This document shows positions 44,365 through 54,292 of a stretch of 64,000 bases of DNA, in pieces. Position numbers and translations under genes: made by a program. Origin of the DNA: Alphaproteobacteria bacterium (GTDB taxonomy: Bacteria; Pseudomonadota; Alphaproteobacteria; JAJUGE01); NCBI GenBank assembly GCA_029268305.1, contig JAJUGE010000002.1:62001-126000 (forward strand), read 5' to 3'. The notes beneath the pieces are model-generated. The model had not been told where the DNA came from. It ran no database searches and saw only the letters and a list, made by a program, of their open reading frames with translations. Position 1 is the first letter of the stretch; each line of letters starts with the position of its first letter.

Positions 44365-46629
44365 CTATCCGCTATGCGCGGTCTTCGGAGCCTCGCTCGC
44401 GCCCGACGCCTCGAAGGCAACGGATTCGGGTGGCGGGAACGAGACGCACACGCGGGCACCGCCGTCAGGCCGATCGGAGAAGGCGATCTCACCCCCATGG
44501 TCCTCCATGATCTTCTTGACAATGGCAAGCCCCAGGCCCGTTCCTTTCGTACGTGTGGTCACATAGGGCTCGGTCAGCTTGTCCAACAGGGCGTGCGGCA
44601 AGCCGACGCCATTGTCTTCTACGGTGAGCGATATCGAGCCCTCCGTTTCCTCGATCGCCACTCCGACCCAGCCGCTCGGGCCATCCGGCTCGGCTTCCAG
44701 TCTCGCGGCGACGGCATCCGAGGCATTCTGAAGCAAATTGGTCAGAACCTGACCTATCTGCCGGCGATCGCACATTACCGAGGTACGCCCGCGCGGCTCC
44801 TTCAGTTCAAAGGTGATCTCGGGCTGAGCCTGCCTCTGCAGAAACACCGATTGCCGGGCGAGCTCGAACAGGTCGGTCGGCTTCATGACCGGCACCGGCA
44901 TCCGCGCGAAGGAGGAGAACTCGTCCACCATCCGCCGAAGATCGTCCACCTGCCGCACGATGGTGTCGGTGCACTCCCGGAACGTATCCGGGTCCGATTC
45001 GATCTCCTTGAGGTACTTGCGCCGGAGTCGCTCTGCCGACAGCTGGATCGGCGTCAGCGGATTCTTGATTTCGTGCGCAATGCGCCGCGCGATGTCCGAC
45101 CACGCCGCCTTCCGCTGGGCGGAGAGCAACTCGGTGATGTCGGTGAATGTAACGACATGGCCGCTCACGACGTTGTTCTCGCCCTCGGCGGTAACCCTGA
45201 CGAGAAGAGTACGAACCCGGCCGTCCGGCGCGAGATCCACCTGATGCTCCACCGTCCGCCAGGGACGGCGCTGCGCGTCCTCGAGTGCCGGAGCCATCTC
45301 AGGCACCACGTCCGCGAGCTTTTTCCCGACGTGATCCTGAAGGTCCAGAAGAAGCAGCTCTGAAGCCACGCGGTTGGGCAGCTTTATGTGCCCCTCCGCG
45401 TCCAGGCCGATGACGCCCGAAGCCACTCCGGACAGAACCGCTTCGGTGAAGCGCCGGCGCTCGTCCAGTTGGCGGTTTGCTTCGACCAGCTCGTGCCGCT
45501 GTGCCTCGAGCTGGCTTGTCATGCGATTGAACGCCCGGCTGAGCGTGTCGAGCTCGTTGCTGGTGTCCGCCGCCTGCACCCGCACCGTGAGATCCCCCGC
45601 CCGTACGCGCTCTGCCGCCTCGACGAGGCGGGTCACCGGCCGTGCGAGCGATGACGCAAACTGGAAGCCGACCCAGACGGCCGCCAGGAGGAAAAGGAGC
45701 GCTACAGTCGCAAACAGGATCGCGAACGTGATTTCAATCCGGACGCGCTGGCCCTCGGCGCTCTCGTACGCCGAAACGGCTTCACGGACACGCTCCAGGT
45801 GATTGAGGACCCGCCGCTCGACATAGCGCCCGACATAGAGGAAGCCGCCGTCGAAGCTTTGCAGCCGCACGAGCGCGCGAATGCGGTCGTCGTCGTCGCT
45901 CGTGAGCGTCGGAACACCACCTCGGAGCGCCTCTTCGAGCGCCCACTCAGGCACCGGCTCGAAACTGAGACCGAACGTCAGCCCCGATCGCGCGAGGACC
46001 CTGCCCTCCGAATCGAACACGACAGCCTCGGTCAGCGCGCGGATGCGGGCCTGTGTATCGACGAACTGCTGCAACCGCCTGGGATTGGCGAACAGAACCG
46101 GCCCCTCGCGATTGAGGTCGTTCGCCATTGCCAGAACGTCCCCCACGATCACTTGCTTATGTTCGGTGAGGTAGGCTTCGGCAACGGCGACCGATTCATC
46201 TAGGGCGGTTCGCACCCGATCGCTGAACCAGCTTTGCAGCCCGAAGTGAAAGAACAGAACCGAGAAGCACGCCACGACGATCGCCGGAACAACCGCGATG
46301 ACGCTGAACAGGACCACCAGCCGCACATGAAGCCGGGACCCCGCCTGTTGTCGGCGTCGCCCGGCCCAGAGAACCACGATGCTGCGAGCGATGATTGCGC
46401 CGAGGCTCAGAAGGCAGATCAGGTCGACGAGCAGCAGCGTGAGAACGTTACGGGAATCGGGCCGGATGAAAGGGACGCCGCCCGTCATGACGGCATAGGT
46501 GAGTATGCCGCTGAGGATCGCGATTACGGCGAGCCCGATCGCGACCTTCTGCCCGATGCGGCGTCCTTCCAGCCGATCCTTGAGATGGCGACGGACTCGA
46601 CCGCCCATGGTCGAACTATCGACAGCCAT
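44365..46629 (-). CDS. ntrY: Membrane sensor histidine kinase NtrY
   Basis: A 754-aa sensor kinase. The N-terminus has three closely spaced membrane helices, an extracytoplasmic loop of about 160 residues, and a fourth helix (ILFATVALLFLLAAVWVGFQF), then HAMP (AERVRAGDLTVRV), PAS (FTEAVLSGVASGVIGLD) and the HisKA H-box RRIAHEIKNPLTPIQLSAERL. The ATPase N-, G1- and G2-boxes follow (LTNLLQNASDAV, DNGVGLP, TGLGLAIVKK). NtrY phosphorylates NtrX and senses nitrogen or redox state. The ATG at 46629 is used; a TTG 15 nt upstream is possible. It is 64 nt after ntrC. Confidence 0.94.
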   Translation of the reverse strand: MAVDSSTMGGRVRRHLKDRLEGRRIGQKVAIGLAVIAILSGILTYAVMTGGVPFIRPDSRNVLTLLLVDLICLLSLGAIIARSIVVLWAGRRRQQAGSRLHVRLVVLFSVIAVVPAIVVACFSVLFFHFGLQSWFSDRVRTALDESVAVAEAYLTEHKQVIVGDVLAMANDLNREGPVLFANPRRLQQFVDTQARIRALTEAVVFDSEGRVLARSGLTFGLSFEPVPEWALEEALRGGVPTLTSDDDDRIRALVRLQSFDGGFLYVGRYVERRVLNHLERVREAVSAYESAEGQRVRIEITFAILFATVALLFLLAAVWVGFQFASSLARPVTRLVEAAERVRAGDLTVRVQAADTSNELDTLSRAFNRMTSQLEAQRHELVEANRQLDERRRFTEAVLSGVASGVIGLDAEGHIKLPNRVASELLLLDLQDHVGKKLADVVPEMAPALEDAQRRPWRTVEHQVDLAPDGRVRTLLVRVTAEGENNVVSGHVVTFTDITELLSAQRKAAWSDIARRIAHEIKNPLTPIQLSAERLRRKYLKEIESDPDTFRECTDTIVRQVDDLRRMVDEFSSFARMPVPVMKPTDLFELARQSVFLQRQAQPEITFELKEPRGRTSVMCDRRQIGQVLTNLLQNASDAVAARLEAEPDGPSGWVGVAIEETEGSISLTVEDNGVGLPHALLDKLTEPYVTTRTKGTGLGLAIVKKIMEDHGGEIAFSDRPDGGARVCVSFPPPESVAFEASGASEAPKTAHSG

Positions 46630-46693
46630 GTGCGTGGTCTGCAATGAGCCTCAGCCGTTTCGGGGCCGAACACCGGCCCCGATCGGCCTTACC

Positions 46694-48145
46694 CTATCTG
46701 ACGCCGCGCACGACAGGAATATCCAAGTCGCGGATCTTCTTCCGCAGGGTGTTCCGGTTCAGCCCGAGCAACTGTGCCGCCTTGATCTGGTTCCCGCGGG
46801 TGGCACCCAGAGTCAGGGTGATGAGCGGACGCTCCAGTTCATGCAGTACCCGATCGTACAAGCCCGGCGGCGGTAGCGCACCGTTGTGTGCCTCGAAATA
46901 CTCCCGCAGATGGCGCTCGATGGCGCCACTCAGCGAACCGTCCTGATCCTCGTCCTCTTCACCTTCCTTCTGGGGTGCAGGCGCGGCCTCGACCAGTTCG
47001 CTCTCTATGATGTCGATGCCGATCACCTCTTCCGAATAGAGAGCGGCCAGACGACGAACCAGATTCTCGAGCTCGCGAACGTTTCCAGGCCAGCGATAGG
47101 TCTGGAGGCGTTGCACCGCTGCGGCATCAAGGCGCTTGGCTGGAAGGCCCTCCTCAACCACCCGCGCCAGGAAGTGCCGAACGAGCTCGGGAATGTCTTC
47201 GGTCCGTTCGCGCAGCGGTGGCAGCCGGATGGGAACGACGTTGAGCCGGTAGAAAAGGTCCTCGCGAAAGAGCCCCTGGCGGATCAGCAATCTGAGGTCG
47301 CGGTGCGTAGCGGCGACGATGCGAACGTTCGCGCGGATCGGCACCCGGCCCCCCACCGTCGTGTACTCGCCCTGTTGCAGCACACGAAGGAGCCGCGTCT
47401 GCGCCTCGATCGGCATGTCACCGATCTCGTCGAGAAAGAGGGTGCCGCCATCCGCCTGCTCGAAGCGGCCGGGCGAGCGCGCCGTAGCGCCGGTGAATGC
47501 GCCCTTCTCGTGTCCGAACAGCTCGCTCTCGATCAACTCCCGTGGGATCGCCGCCATGTTCACGGCTACGAACGGCCCGTTACGACGGCGGCCGTAGTCG
47601 TGGAGCGCGCGCGCGACGAGCTCCTTGCCGGTGCCGGATTCACCGACGATCATTACCGACAGGTCCGTACCCATCAGCCTTGCGAGGGTGCGGTAAATCT
47701 CCTGCATGGCCGGTGACCGCCCGATCAGCGGCAGTTGCTCCTCATCGGCGTCTCGGGCCGCGACGGTCGAGCGCTCGACCGGTTCGCTGAGCGCCCGTTG
47801 CACGACGGCCAGCAGCTCCTTCAGATCGAACGGCTTTGGGAGATATTCGAACGCGCCTCGCTCCGTCGCACGGACAGCCGTCATCAGCGTGCTGTGGGCA
47901 CTCATGACGATAATCCGCAGACCCGGGCGCAACTTGCGGATACGGGGGATCAGGTCGAGCCCGTTCTCATCCGGCATGACGACGTCGGTGATCACGAGAT
48001 CGCCGATCCCGTCCGAGATCCACTGCCACAACGTCGCGGCGTTTCCAGTGCTTCGGACCTCATGGCCGGCGCGCCCGAGTGCCTGGGTGAGGACGGTGCG
48101 AACGCTGCGATCGTCATCGGCTACCAGTATCGTAGCGCCACTCAT
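46694..48145 (-). CDS. ntrC: Nitrogen regulation response regulator NtrC
   Basis: A 483-aa sigma-54 activator. Receiver Asp54 is in [13 protein letters not shown]. The AAA+ domain has Walker A GESGTGKE, the intact GAFTGA loop, Walker [14 protein letters not shown] and the arginine-finger region [16 protein letters not shown]. The C-terminal Fis HTH is [20 protein letters not shown]. Phosphorylated by NtrB under nitrogen limitation, it turns on glnA, amtB and similar genes. Candidate targets in this window include the importer and amidase genes, but no sigma-54 promoter was recognised there. Directly follows ntrB. Confidence 0.97.
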   Translation of the reverse strand: MSGATILVADDDRSVRTVLTQALGRAGHEVRSTGNAATLWQWISDGIGDLVITDVVMPDENGLDLIPRIRKLRPGLRIIVMSAHSTLMTAVRATERGAFEYLPKPFDLKELLAVVQRALSEPVERSTVAARDADEEQLPLIGRSPAMQEIYRTLARLMGTDLSVMIVGESGTGKELVARALHDYGRRRNGPFVAVNMAAIPRELIESELFGHEKGAFTGATARSPGRFEQADGGTLFLDEIGDMPIEAQTRLLRVLQQGEYTTVGGRVPIRANVRIVAATHRDLRLLIRQGLFREDLFYRLNVVPIRLPPLRERTEDIPELVRHFLARVVEEGLPAKRLDAAAVQRLQTYRWPGNVRELENLVRRLAALYSEEVIGIDIIESELVEAAPAPQKEGEEDEDQDGSLSGAIERHLREYFEAHNGALPPPGLYDRVLHELERPLITLTLGATRGNQIKAAQLLGLNRNTLRKKIRDLDIPVVRGVR

Positions 48146-49291
48146 CTATCGGGCCTCCTCGTCGCGGGACATCGGCAACATGACGCGAAACACTGTCCGC
48201 CGGGGCTCGGAATCGAACTCGATGATCCCGCCATGCTCACCGACAATCTTCGCTACCAATGCAAGGCCCAGGCCGTGACCGCCGGGCTTGGTCGTCACGA
48301 ACGGATCGAACAGGTGCTGTTTCAGATCCTCGGGGATACCGTCACCATTGTCCTGGATGGAAATGGCGATCGGAACGGCCACGCTCTCCCCGCCCCCGCG
48401 GAGGGACAAACGCACGCCATGTCGGAAGGCCGTGGATACCTGGATTTCGCCTCCTTCTTCCGGAGCGGCATCGGCCGCGTTCTTCACGAGGTTCATGAAC
48501 ACCTGCACCAGTTGGTCGCGGTCGGCCAGAACCGGTGGAAGCGAGGGGTCGTAGTTCTGTACGAGCTCGAGATGACGGGCGAAACTGGTTCTTGCGACCT
48601 TGAGCACATGATCTAGCACCTCGTGAATGTTCACCGATCGTCTCGGCGCCGGCCGAGGATCGGAGAACACGTCCATCCGGTCGACCAGGCCGCAGATCCT
48701 GTCCGCCTCGTCGCAGATCAGTTGGGTGAGCTCCCTGTCTCCCGCACTCGCGCCGTCCTCGAGCAACTGCGCCGCGGCTCGAATGCCTGCCAGCGGGTTC
48801 TTGACCTCATGCGCCAGGATAGCCGCCATCCCGGAGACCGAGCGGGCGGCATTGCGGTGCGTGAGCTGCTGATCGATCCGATGGGCGATCGAGAGTTGCG
48901 TGATCGCGATCACCACCGTGCCGGGAGGTGCTGCGCCCTCGCCGGAGGGGTCGCCCAGAGGCGATGCTTGCACGTTGACGGTCTGTGCCGGAAACCTTGG
49001 GGAGTCCAGCACCACCTCGTACTCCGTCAGACTGTAGCCTTTCGCGCGAACCCGCCGCACCATGTCGAGAACGGGATGGTTTGGCGCGACGAGGTCGTTC
49101 AGGCTCATCCCGACCAGATAGGCCGCACTCAACTGCAAGAGTTCCTCTGCAGCCGAGTTGACGTATTGCACCGCGTCGTGCCGGTCGACAACGATGACGG
49201 CTCCTGCCAGTGCATTGAGCACGTGCCTCAGGTCGAGATCCGCGGGGCGAGAGAGTGTCGCCTGCGTCGGTTGAGCCGTCGGCGTGCTCAT
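48146..49291 (-). CDS. ntrB: Nitrogen regulation sensor kinase NtrB (GlnL)
   Basis: A 381-aa soluble kinase/phosphatase controlled by PII. The N-terminal PAS domain has [20 protein letters not shown]; the H-box is [21 protein letters not shown]; ATPase boxes are [22 protein letters not shown] and [13 protein letters not shown]. No membrane segment, as expected. The start at 49291 was chosen over an open extension of 35 codons that reads through AT-rich promoter sequence. It abuts ntrC. In many relatives dusB (nifR3) precedes ntrB; here the divergent neighbour is ispDF. Confidence 0.95.
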   Translation of the reverse strand: MSTPTAQPTQATLSRPADLDLRHVLNALAGAVIVVDRHDAVQYVNSAAEELLQLSAAYLVGMSLNDLVAPNHPVLDMVRRVRAKGYSLTEYEVVLDSPRFPAQTVNVQASPLGDPSGEGAAPPGTVVIAITQLSIAHRIDQQLTHRNAARSVSGMAAILAHEVKNPLAGIRAAAQLLEDGASAGDRELTQLICDEADRICGLVDRMDVFSDPRPAPRRSVNIHEVLDHVLKVARTSFARHLELVQNYDPSLPPVLADRDQLVQVFMNLVKNAADAAPEEGGEIQVSTAFRHGVRLSLRGGGESVAVPIAISIQDNGDGIPEDLKQHLFDPFVTTKPGGHGLGLALVAKIVGEHGGIIEFDSEPRRTVFRVMLPMSRDEEAR

Positions 49292-49508
49292 GCCAATTTC
49301 CCGAGCGGGCGGAGTGAATTGCAGCACATATTTTAGGCACTTCCTTTTATGCCCATATCGTGAGCAGAAACTAAACCTGACACCTGCAGATGGCAAGATG
49401 TTGGTGCAGCCGATGTGCGACCGGCACCTTGGCTTGCCGCCCTGCGCCGGTTACGTTGGCGCACGCCTCTGGGCTAGGTTCGCTGCCCCTCGAAGAAAGG
49501 ACATCGGT
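49292..49508. promoter_or_regulatory. Divergent promoter region of ntrBC and ispDF
   Basis: A 217-bp interval with an AT-rich core at about 49320-49375, flanked by GC-rich coding sequence. On the minus strand TAAAAT (near 49335) fits a -10 element for ntrB, but no matching -35 was seen. No GG-N10-GC sigma-54 element was found. Confidence 0.4.
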
Positions 49509-50666
49509 GTGAAGGCTGCAGCCCTGATCGTTGCTGCCGGCCGCGGGACCCGTGTAGGCGGGGGCCCGAAGCAGTACAGACTGCTCGGCGGCAAGCCGGT
49601 GCTCCGGCGGACGGTCGAGGCGTTTCTACGGCACCCCGAGATCGATACGGTTCGTTGTGTCATCCACCCCGATGATGCGTCGGAGTATGCTGCTGCCGTC
49701 GACGGGTTCGTGCTTCTCGATCCGGTATCAGGTGGGCGATCGCGGCAAGATTCCGTCCGGATGGGCCTGGAAAGTCTGGAGGGTATGGCCCCCGATATCG
49801 TGCTCATCCATGACGCGGCGAGGCCTTTCGTGTCTGCCGCCGTCATCGATGCCTGCCTGAAGGGCCTGGATGCCGCGGAAGGCGCCATCGCCGCGATGCA
49901 GGTCCACGACACGCTGAAACGCGGCGACCAGCAAGGAGCCATCGCGGCAACGATCGACCGAACGAACTTGTGGCACGCGCAGACACCCCAGGCGTTCCGC
50001 TTTGATGCTATTCTCCGCGCCCATCGTAGCGCACTCGGCCACGAGCTCACCGACGACGCCGCCGTCGCCGAGCGTGCGGGTCTGCGCGTCGTGCTCACGC
50101 CGGGCAGCCACGAGAACGTCAAGATCACCACGATCGCAGATCTGGTCGATGCGGAGAGTAGAGTGAGCGAAGGGCAGCGAATTTGCCGGACTGGCATAGG
50201 CTTCGACGTGCATCGTCTAGGTCCGGGAGACCGGGTCATCATTTGCGGAGTCGAGATTCCGCATGATGGCGCGCTGGTCGGTCATTCCGACGCCGACGTC
50301 GGATTGCACGCGATTACCGACGCGGTCCTGGGGGCGATTGCCGCCGGTGACATCGGAACCCACTTCCCGCCGAGCGACCATCGTTGGCGTGGTGCGGACT
50401 CGTCCGTGTTCGCCCGGCACGCGGCGGAACTCGTCCACGCTCGCGGCGGGCGTATCGAGAACATCGACGTCACCATAATCTGCGAGCGTCCGAAGATCGG
50501 CCCTCACCGCCCGGCGATGGTAGCCAAGTTGGCGGACATCTTCGGCCTGCAGGTGGAGTGCGTAAGCGTCAAGGCGACCACTACCGAAGGTCTGGGATTC
50601 ACCGGCCGCGGCCAGGGAATCGCTGCTCAGGCCGCAACCTCGATAAGCTTCGCCCTTTCGTCTTGA
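49509..50666 (+). CDS. ispDF: Bifunctional IspD/IspF of the MEP isoprenoid pathway
   Basis: A 385-aa fusion of two non-consecutive enzymes. Residues 1 to about 225 are IspD (CDP-ME synthase): [38 protein letters not shown]. From about 227 on it is IspF (MEcPP synthase): [31 protein letters not shown] and [14 protein letters not shown]. Such fusions are normal in alphaproteobacteria. The GTG start has AAAGGA 7 nt upstream; the frame is open further up through promoter sequence, which is disregarded. The 3' end is coupled to pgpA by TTGA. Confidence 0.96.
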   Translation: MKAAALIVAAGRGTRVGGGPKQYRLLGGKPVLRRTVEAFLRHPEIDTVRCVIHPDDASEYAAAVDGFVLLDPVSGGRSRQDSVRMGLESLEGMAPDIVLIHDAARPFVSAAVIDACLKGLDAAEGAIAAMQVHDTLKRGDQQGAIAATIDRTNLWHAQTPQAFRFDAILRAHRSALGHELTDDAAVAERAGLRVVLTPGSHENVKITTIADLVDAESRVSEGQRICRTGIGFDVHRLGPGDRVIICGVEIPHDGALVGHSDADVGLHAITDAVLGAIAAGDIGTHFPPSDHRWRGADSSVFARHAAELVHARGGRIENIDVTIICERPKIGPHRPAMVAKLADIFGLQVECVSVKATTTEGLGFTGRGQGIAAQAATSISFALSS

Positions 50667-51163
50667 AAGCTCCGTTTCGCCGGCCGCGGCTCCCGGCACC
50701 GCCCCTCTATCATCCAAGCAGCCTGATTGCGACCTGGTTCGGATCGGGGCACCTGCCGTGGGTGCCGGGAACCTGGGGTTCGCTGGTGGCGCTGCCGATT
50801 GCCTGGCTTCTGGTCGAGGCGGGCGGACGTCAGGTGCTCGCCGTGGCCGCCGTGCTCGCCTTCCTGCTGGGCTGCTGGGCTGCGGGCGCATACGAGCGGG
50901 CGACCGGAGGTCACGATCCCGGTCCGGTAGTGATCGACGAGGTGGCCGCGCAGTGGTGCGTCCTGCTAGTCGTTCCCACCGATATCGTGCTCTATATCGT
51001 CGGCTTCTTCCTGTTTCGGGCCGCCGACATTGTGAAGCCGTGGCCGGCCAGCGTGATCGATCGGCGTATGCAAGGTGGCATCGGCGTCATGCTCGACGAC
51101 GTCATTGCCGCGGCCTATGCAGCCGCAGCGTTGTATGCAATTTGGTGGGTGATCGGCACATGA
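50663..51163 (+). CDS. pgpA: Phosphatidylglycerophosphatase A
   Basis: A 166-aa membrane phosphatase making phosphatidylglycerol from its phosphate. The family signature [19 protein letters not shown] is followed by about three membrane helices and DEVAAQW and [12 protein letters not shown]. No ATG or GTG precedes the signature in frame; the only sensible start is TTG at 50663, which overlaps the ispDF stop (TTGA) and gives the normal length. That makes its translation dependent on ispDF. The stop overlaps the pncC ATG by 4 nt. Confidence 0.9.
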   Translation: MKAPFRRPRLPAPPLYHPSSLIATWFGSGHLPWVPGTWGSLVALPIAWLLVEAGGRQVLAVAAVLAFLLGCWAAGAYERATGGHDPGPVVIDEVAAQWCVLLVVPTDIVLYIVGFFLFRAADIVKPWPASVIDRRMQGGIGVMLDDVIAAAYAAAALYAIWWVIGT

Positions 51164-51666
51164 AGCTGTTTCCCGATGCACTGTTCGACCTCGCGCAGGA
51201 AACCATTCGGGATCTATTGCGCTCGCGCCGACGAATCACGACCGCTGAATCATGCACCGGTGGCCTGATCGCGGCCCTCCTGACCGAGGTGCCCGGCTCA
51301 TCGGACGTGCTCGGCCGCGGGTTCGTCACCTACTCGAACGAGGCGAAGGAGAAGGTGCTCGGCGTCTCGGGCAAGACTCTCCGCCAGTTCGGGGCGGTTA
51401 GCGTACAGACGGTTCGCGAGATGGCGGAAGGTGCGCTCGTCGCCGCGGATCACGATGCCAACATCGCGGTCGCGGTAAGTGGCGTCGCGGGTCCGGGCGG
51501 GGGCTCCGAGGAGAAGCCGGTCGGGACGGTGCACATCGCCGTCGCCGTGCGGGGCGCACGCACGACCGACGAGAAATTTCTGTTTTCTGGCGGCCGCACC
51601 GAGGTGCGGGTGGCGACGGTGCAGGAAGCGCTTCGGATGGTGCGAGAGCGAGCCTCGGAGGTCTGA
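51160..51666 (+). CDS. pncC: Nicotinamide-nucleotide amidase (CinA C-terminal domain protein)
   Basis: A 168-aa stand-alone CinA-C domain. [22 protein letters not shown] contains the catalytic Ser; [18 protein letters not shown] and [20 protein letters not shown] are the other two family signatures. PncC deamidates nicotinamide mononucleotide, feeding NAD salvage. The N-terminal COG1058 domain of full CinA is absent, which is common in alphaproteobacteria. Last gene of ispDF-pgpA-pncC; it converges on the enolase-superfamily gene with 11 bp between them. Confidence 0.93.
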   Translation: MKLFPDALFDLAQETIRDLLRSRRRITTAESCTGGLIAALLTEVPGSSDVLGRGFVTYSNEAKEKVLGVSGKTLRQFGAVSVQTVREMAEGALVAADHDANIAVAVSGVAGPGGGSEEKPVGTVHIAVAVRGARTTDEKFLFSGGRTEVRVATVQEALRMVRERASEV

Positions 51667-51677
51667 CGGCCGTACTC

Positions 51678-52778
51678 TTAGCGAGACGCCTCGACCTTCC
51701 GCCAGTCGACCAGATCATGGAGACCGGTCGAAGGTGGAAGCGTCACGTGCCCGCTTGCGACCGCCAATGGAGCGGTGACGTACTCCTCGGCGAACTGGAA
51801 GTAGAACGTCTCTTCGCAAGGGAGATCGATGGCCCCGGAGGGGAGAGCACTCGCGAGCGAAAGGGCCACGACTGCGCCGAGCGAGGTGGTGGCTCCGAGG
51901 CCGACACAAACGCTGACTCCGGCCTCCTCGGCAGCGGCTGCGATATCGAGCGATTCCGTGATTCCGGACTTCGGCACCTTGACCGATATCGCCTCAGCCC
52001 CGGCATCGATGAAAAGTCGTGCCTGCTCGATGCTGCGGCAGGCGCCATCGACGAGAATCGGTACGGCGGAAGCTTCCTTGATGTGTCGGAACTCGCTCGA
52101 GGGCGAGAGCGGACAAGGATCTTCCGCGACCTCGACCCCGAACTCCGCAAGCATCTGCGTCGCACGGCCGACCTCGGCGGGCTCGCAAGCGCCGTTGAAG
52201 TCCGCATAGAGACGCAGGTCCGGCCCTACCGCGGCGCGGATTGCTCCGAGCGCGGCGCGATCCGTCGCCAGCCCCTGCCCCGTCTTCACCTTGAATGTCT
52301 CGAAGCCGTAGCGGACGCGCATGTCCTCCGCTTCGTGTGCCATGACGCGAGGCTCTGCCCGCGTGAGCGTCCAGGAAACCGGCACCGAATCGCCGCCGCC
52401 GCCGAGGTGCTGCCAGAGCGGGCGACCCGAGGCCTGGGCGCGGAGGTCCCAGCAGGCGGTATCGATCACCGATTTTGCGAGCGCATGCTCCGGCACCACG
52501 CGCAACGCGCGCGCCACCGCCTTCGGGTCGGCGAGATCGACCCCCTGCAAACGGGGCAGGAAAATCTCCTCCAGAACTACCGGCAGTGTCTTGGCGGTGG
52601 CGCCGGTCCAGTTGAGACGCAGCACTGCTTCGCCGACACCCATGAATCCGGCATCGGTCTCAAGAACGAGGAGGAGAAGGTCGACACCGTCTTCGGCGTG
52701 GTTGACCCATTGCACCGCGCGTCGGTAATGCAGGCGGATCGTGTGGATGCGGTGGCCGGTGAGCTTCAAGGAGGTCAT
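51678..52778 (-). CDS. Enolase-superfamily enzyme, mandelate racemase/muconate-lactonizing type
   Basis: A 366-aa enzyme. The N-terminal capping domain is followed by a barrel with the KxK motif in TFKVKTG (163-165), metal ligands Asp193 (YADFNGA), Glu219 (VAEDPC) and Asp244 (LVDGAC), and a lysine at about 267 in SVKVPKSG. A Lys on each side of the active site marks the MLE subgroup: cycloisomerases, dipeptide epimerases, o-succinylbenzoate synthases and racemases. The ATG overlaps the coq10 stop by 4 nt. No menaquinone or aromatic-degradation genes are adjacent, so the reaction is unknown. Confidence 0.88.
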   Translation of the reverse strand: MTSLKLTGHRIHTIRLHYRRAVQWVNHAEDGVDLLLLVLETDAGFMGVGEAVLRLNWTGATAKTLPVVLEEIFLPRLQGVDLADPKAVARALRVVPEHALAKSVIDTACWDLRAQASGRPLWQHLGGGGDSVPVSWTLTRAEPRVMAHEAEDMRVRYGFETFKVKTGQGLATDRAALGAIRAAVGPDLRLYADFNGACEPAEVGRATQMLAEFGVEVAEDPCPLSPSSEFRHIKEASAVPILVDGACRSIEQARLFIDAGAEAISVKVPKSGITESLDIAAAAEEAGVSVCVGLGATTSLGAVVALSLASALPSGAIDLPCEETFYFQFAEEYVTAPLAVASGHVTLPPSTGLHDLVDWRKVEASR

Positions 52779-53260
52779 CCCAGGCCAGGGTGATTTTGTG
52801 CCTGGCTCTCCTGGCCTTCGGGTGCCGGCAGCGGCTCGTACATCTGATGCGCTCTCGCCTCGAATGCCGCGACCATGCGCCGGACGGCTTCGTTGAACAG
52901 CGCGCCGATGAGCTTCTGCAGGATGGCGGAGCGAAACTCGAAATCGACGTAAAAGTCGATAACGCATCCGCCCGGAACAGCCTCGAAAATCCAGTGATTA
53001 TTCAGATAGCGAAGCGGCCCTTGGGTATAGGCCACATCGACTCGGTGGGGCCTGCTCAACTCGACGCGAGACGTGAACCGCTCGCGAATCATCTTGAAGC
53101 CGATGATCAGGTCGGCGATCAGAACATTGCCTTCCCGGCTCCTCACTCTGGCGCCTACGCACCAGGGCAGAAACTCCGGATAGCGCTCGACATCCGCCAC
53201 CAGGTCGAACAACTGCTCGGGCTTGTAGGGAAGAAAGCGACGTTCTGCGTGTGTGGGCAT
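52775..53260 (-). CDS. coq10: Coenzyme Q-binding COQ10-family START-domain protein
   Basis: A 161-aa START/polyketide-cyclase fold protein. The N-terminus MPTHAERRFLPYKPEQLFDL and WCVGARVRSREGN are typical of COQ10/RatA-like proteins; FKMIRERFTSRV and LNNHWIFEAVPGG follow. In mitochondria and alphaproteobacteria COQ10 carries ubiquinone to respiratory complexes. It lies 15 nt after lipA, its normal position. The C-terminal tail is short and polar. Coupled by ATGA to the MR/MLE gene. Confidence 0.92.
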   Translation of the reverse strand: MPTHAERRFLPYKPEQLFDLVADVERYPEFLPWCVGARVRSREGNVLIADLIIGFKMIRERFTSRVELSRPHRVDVAYTQGPLRYLNNHWIFEAVPGGCVIDFYVDFEFRSAILQKLIGALFNEAVRRMVAAFEARAHQMYEPLPAPEGQESQAQNHPGLG

Positions 53261-53275
53261 GAAAGATCCTGAAGG

Positions 53276-54289
53276 TCACCCGGCGGCCGCCAGCCGCGCC
53301 TCTCGGGCCGCACGCAGCTTCTCGAAGTCTTCGCCGGCATGATAGGAGGAGCGGGTGAGCGGCGAGGACGAAACCATCAGGAAGCCTTTGCCGTACGCCA
53401 TCTTCTCGTATGACCTGAACTCTTCCGGCGTGACGAACCGGTCCACCGGATGGTGCTTGCGGGTCGGCTGCAGGTATTGCCCGATCGTCAGAAAATCGAC
53501 ATCGGCCGCCCGCAGATCATCCATTACCTGCTGCAGATCCTGACGGGTTTCGCCGAGCCCCACCATCAGCCCCGACTTGGTGAAGAGCGACGGATCGAGC
53601 TCCTTCGCCCGGTCGAGCAACCTCAGGCTGGCGTAATACCGCGCGCCGGGCCGTACTTCCGGATAGAGCTTCGGTACCGTCTCCAGATTGTGGTTGAAAA
53701 CGTCAGGCCGGGCCTCCACGACGGTTTCGAGTGCGCCCGGCTTGCGCAGGAAATCCGGCGTCAGTACCTCGATCGTGGTCTGTGGCGATTGCGCCCTGAT
53801 CTTCCTGATCACCTTCGCGAACTGTCCGGCGCCGCCGTCTTCGAGGTCGTCCCGGTCGACGGAGGTGATCACGACATGCTCGAGACCGAGCTCAGCGACC
53901 GCCCGTGCGACATTGTCCGGCTCGTGCGGGTCGAGCCGGTCCGGCCGGCCGGTCGCGACGTTGCAAAATGCGCACGCCCGGGTACAAACGGAGCCCAGGA
54001 TCATCATGGTGGCGTGCCGCTTCGCCCAACACTCGCCGATGTTGGGGCAGCCCGCCTCTTCACACACGGTCGCGAGCTTGTTTTCGCGGACGATCCGGCG
54101 CGTCTCCTGATATTCACGCGACGTGGGGGCCTTTACCCGGATCCAGGGCGGCTTGCGCATTACCGGACTTTCGGGGCGGTTCACCTTCTCGGGATGGCGA
54201 ACGCTGCGCAAGTGGGCGGACCCGACGGTTTGTAATGTAGACCGTACGTCCGCCTCGTCTGGATCGACTGAAATCATCCGTTCCGTCAT
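53276..54289 (-). CDS. lipA: Lipoyl synthase
   Basis: A 337-aa radical SAM enzyme that inserts two sulfurs into octanoyl groups on lipoyl domains. The auxiliary cluster cysteines are [12 protein letters not shown]; the radical SAM motif is [10 protein letters not shown]; the C-terminal [10 protein letters not shown] supplies the serine ligand of the auxiliary cluster. It sits 3 nt after lpdA, next to the pyruvate dehydrogenase genes whose E2 and E1-beta lipoyl domains it would modify. lipB is not in the window. Confidence 0.97.
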   Translation of the reverse strand: MTERMISVDPDEADVRSTLQTVGSAHLRSVRHPEKVNRPESPVMRKPPWIRVKAPTSREYQETRRIVRENKLATVCEEAGCPNIGECWAKRHATMMILGSVCTRACAFCNVATGRPDRLDPHEPDNVARAVAELGLEHVVITSVDRDDLEDGGAGQFAKVIRKIRAQSPQTTIEVLTPDFLRKPGALETVVEARPDVFNHNLETVPKLYPEVRPGARYYASLRLLDRAKELDPSLFTKSGLMVGLGETRQDLQQVMDDLRAADVDFLTIGQYLQPTRKHHPVDRFVTPEEFRSYEKMAYGKGFLMVSSSPLTRSSYHAGEDFEKLRAAREARLAAAG

Positions 54290-54292
54290 GGC

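Noticed and set aside
49320-49400. A sigma-54 promoter in front of ntrB or ispDF
   Set aside because: GGCAC and GC dinucleotides occur, but not with the required GG-N10-GC spacing on either strand.
51659-51692. A bidirectional terminator between pncC and the MR/MLE gene
   Set aside because: GAGGTCT and AGACGCCTC pair only with a 2-nt bulge and an 18-nt loop, and the arms are coding on both sides.
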